Origin: Alloascoidea africana
Taxonomy: Eukaryota > Ascomycota > Alloascoideomycetes > Alloascoideales > Alloascoideaceae
Length of the DNA stretch: 51,911 nucleotides
Assembly (NCBI GenBank): GCA_030581615.1
Contig: JAKTTT010000095.1
Location: forward strand, 1 to 51,911
Direction of reading: 5' to 3'
The notes beneath the pieces are model-generated. The model did not search any database, was not told the origin of the DNA, and saw nothing but the letters and a program-made list of their open reading frames with translations. The translations under genes were made by a program, and so were the position numbers. Positions 51,415 through 51,911 of this stretch are shown here, in pieces. How positions within the stretch are numbered: position 1 is the stretch's first letter; each line of letters begins with the position of its first letter.

Positions 51415-51911
51415 TGTTGGATGGCAGTCCAGATCAGCTGATCCCGTGACCTCTGAGTAGCACGTGAGGGCAGGGTAACAGCGAGGGCTGTTAAGCATAA
51501 ATAGCGCGTTAGATTGTCTCTAGTTCTAGTTCTCTAATTGATAACATCATCACAATCTAATTGGTTACGAGCCCTGAGTGCTTTTGTCTGCCCCAGCGCG
51601 AACCTAGGTTGATTTCTTTATAAAACTTCATTGTTTTTTTACTAATAAGTTGAAAAACATATATTCCTTTCCTATTCCTATTTAAAAATGAGTTCTATCG
51701 TAAACTCATCCAGCGGTTTGGAAGACGATGAAAAGGCTCGTGGGAGTCCCAAGGAGAAGGGACAGTCTGTGGAAGTGCCCGCCACTGGCGGAGCGTCACA
51801 GGCTGAACCTTCTTCCTCAGAGCGGAAGACTGAGACTAAAGGTCCAGCTTCTGCGAGGGACAAGGCTGTTGTCAAGCCCAGAGGGAAGGCAACAGCCAAA
51901 ACCAGCGAAAA
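51415..51911 (+). mobile_element. Possible left end of an LTR retrotransposon (copia-like), running off the window
   Basis: TGTTGG near 51415 resembles the left end of Ty1/copia LTRs. An internal ATAAATAG (about 51500) could be the TATA box. After a region ending ATCATCACAATCTA there is TTGGTTACGAGCCC (about 51560), placed and shaped like a primer-binding site. An open frame then starts at ATG 51688 (MSSIVNSSSGLEDDEK...), is Ser/Lys/Glu-rich, GC-richer than the flanking DNA, and continues past the edge; it could be a gag N-terminus. No break is visible in the part present. The alternative is an unrelated host gene with a low-complexity N-terminus. The right LTR end is not fixed. Confidence 0.4.

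Noticed and set aside
1-51911. CRISPR array, biosynthetic gene cluster, killer or defence system
   Set aside because: No regularly spaced repeats were found. The host genes are scattered housekeeping and signalling genes without a common pathway, and no toxin or antitoxin motifs were seen.

Overview
This is nuclear DNA of an ascomycete budding yeast. The evidence is a dense set of fungal and yeast-specific genes (SHO1, RIM13, MSN5, AIM23, AIM24, OMS1), short spliceosomal introns with CTAAC-type branch sites, and an intron-bearing tRNA-Leu. CTG falls at an invariant leucine in the HSF1 DNA-binding domain, so the nuclear code looks standard for CUG. Twelve of 23 host protein genes appear to be spliced, with about 22 introns, mostly 54-94 nt. 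That is far more than in Saccharomyces or Candida and suggests an early-diverging lineage of Saccharomycotina (Lipomyces, Trigonopsis or Dipodascus-like). The exact species cannot be told from the sequence.

Layout. 1-3172: decayed non-LTR retrotransposon (LINE) with endonuclease and reverse transcriptase, cut by the window edge. 3497-46227: compact, ordinary gene-rich chromosome. In order it carries SNM1-like(-), TRM13(-), HSF1(+), AIM24(+), HTD2(-), RPF1(+), MSN5(+), NCP1(-), NSE3(-), INM1(+), OMS1(-), RPC11(-), an Ark/Prk-family kinase(+), SHO1(+), NUP84(+), RPN6(-), NUP53/59(+), RIM13(-), RAM1(+), MCH1(+), GEM1(+), AIM23(+) and a TMEM184-like membrane protein(+). 46228-51911: repeat-rich tract with two decayed LTR-retrotransposon pieces facing each other, two tandem solo LTRs ending 7 bp before an intron-containing tRNA-Leu(CAA), and the left end of what may be another LTR element running off the window.

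The host genes are not an operon or pathway cluster. They cover RNA processing (SNM1, TRM13, RPF1, RPC11), mitochondria (AIM24, HTD2, OMS1, AIM23, GEM1), nuclear transport (MSN5, NUP84, NUP53/59), stress and pH signalling (HSF1, SHO1, RIM13), proteolysis (RPN6), lipid and inositol metabolism (NCP1, INM1, RAM1), genome maintenance (NSE3), endocytosis (kinase) and transport (MCH1, TMEM184). Divergent pairs that share short promoters are HTD2/RPF1, NSE3/INM1, RPC11/kinase, RPN6/NUP53 and RIM13/RAM1.

I reconstructed the spliced genes by hand from splice signals, reading phase and family conservation. The main observations are a probable GC-AG intron plus a 16-nt microexon that split the P-loop of GEM1, a zinc-finger exon of TRM13 that single-ORF annotation would miss, a LINE of unusual type for a yeast, and the LTR/tRNA arrangement. 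I found no convincing undescribed multi-gene system.
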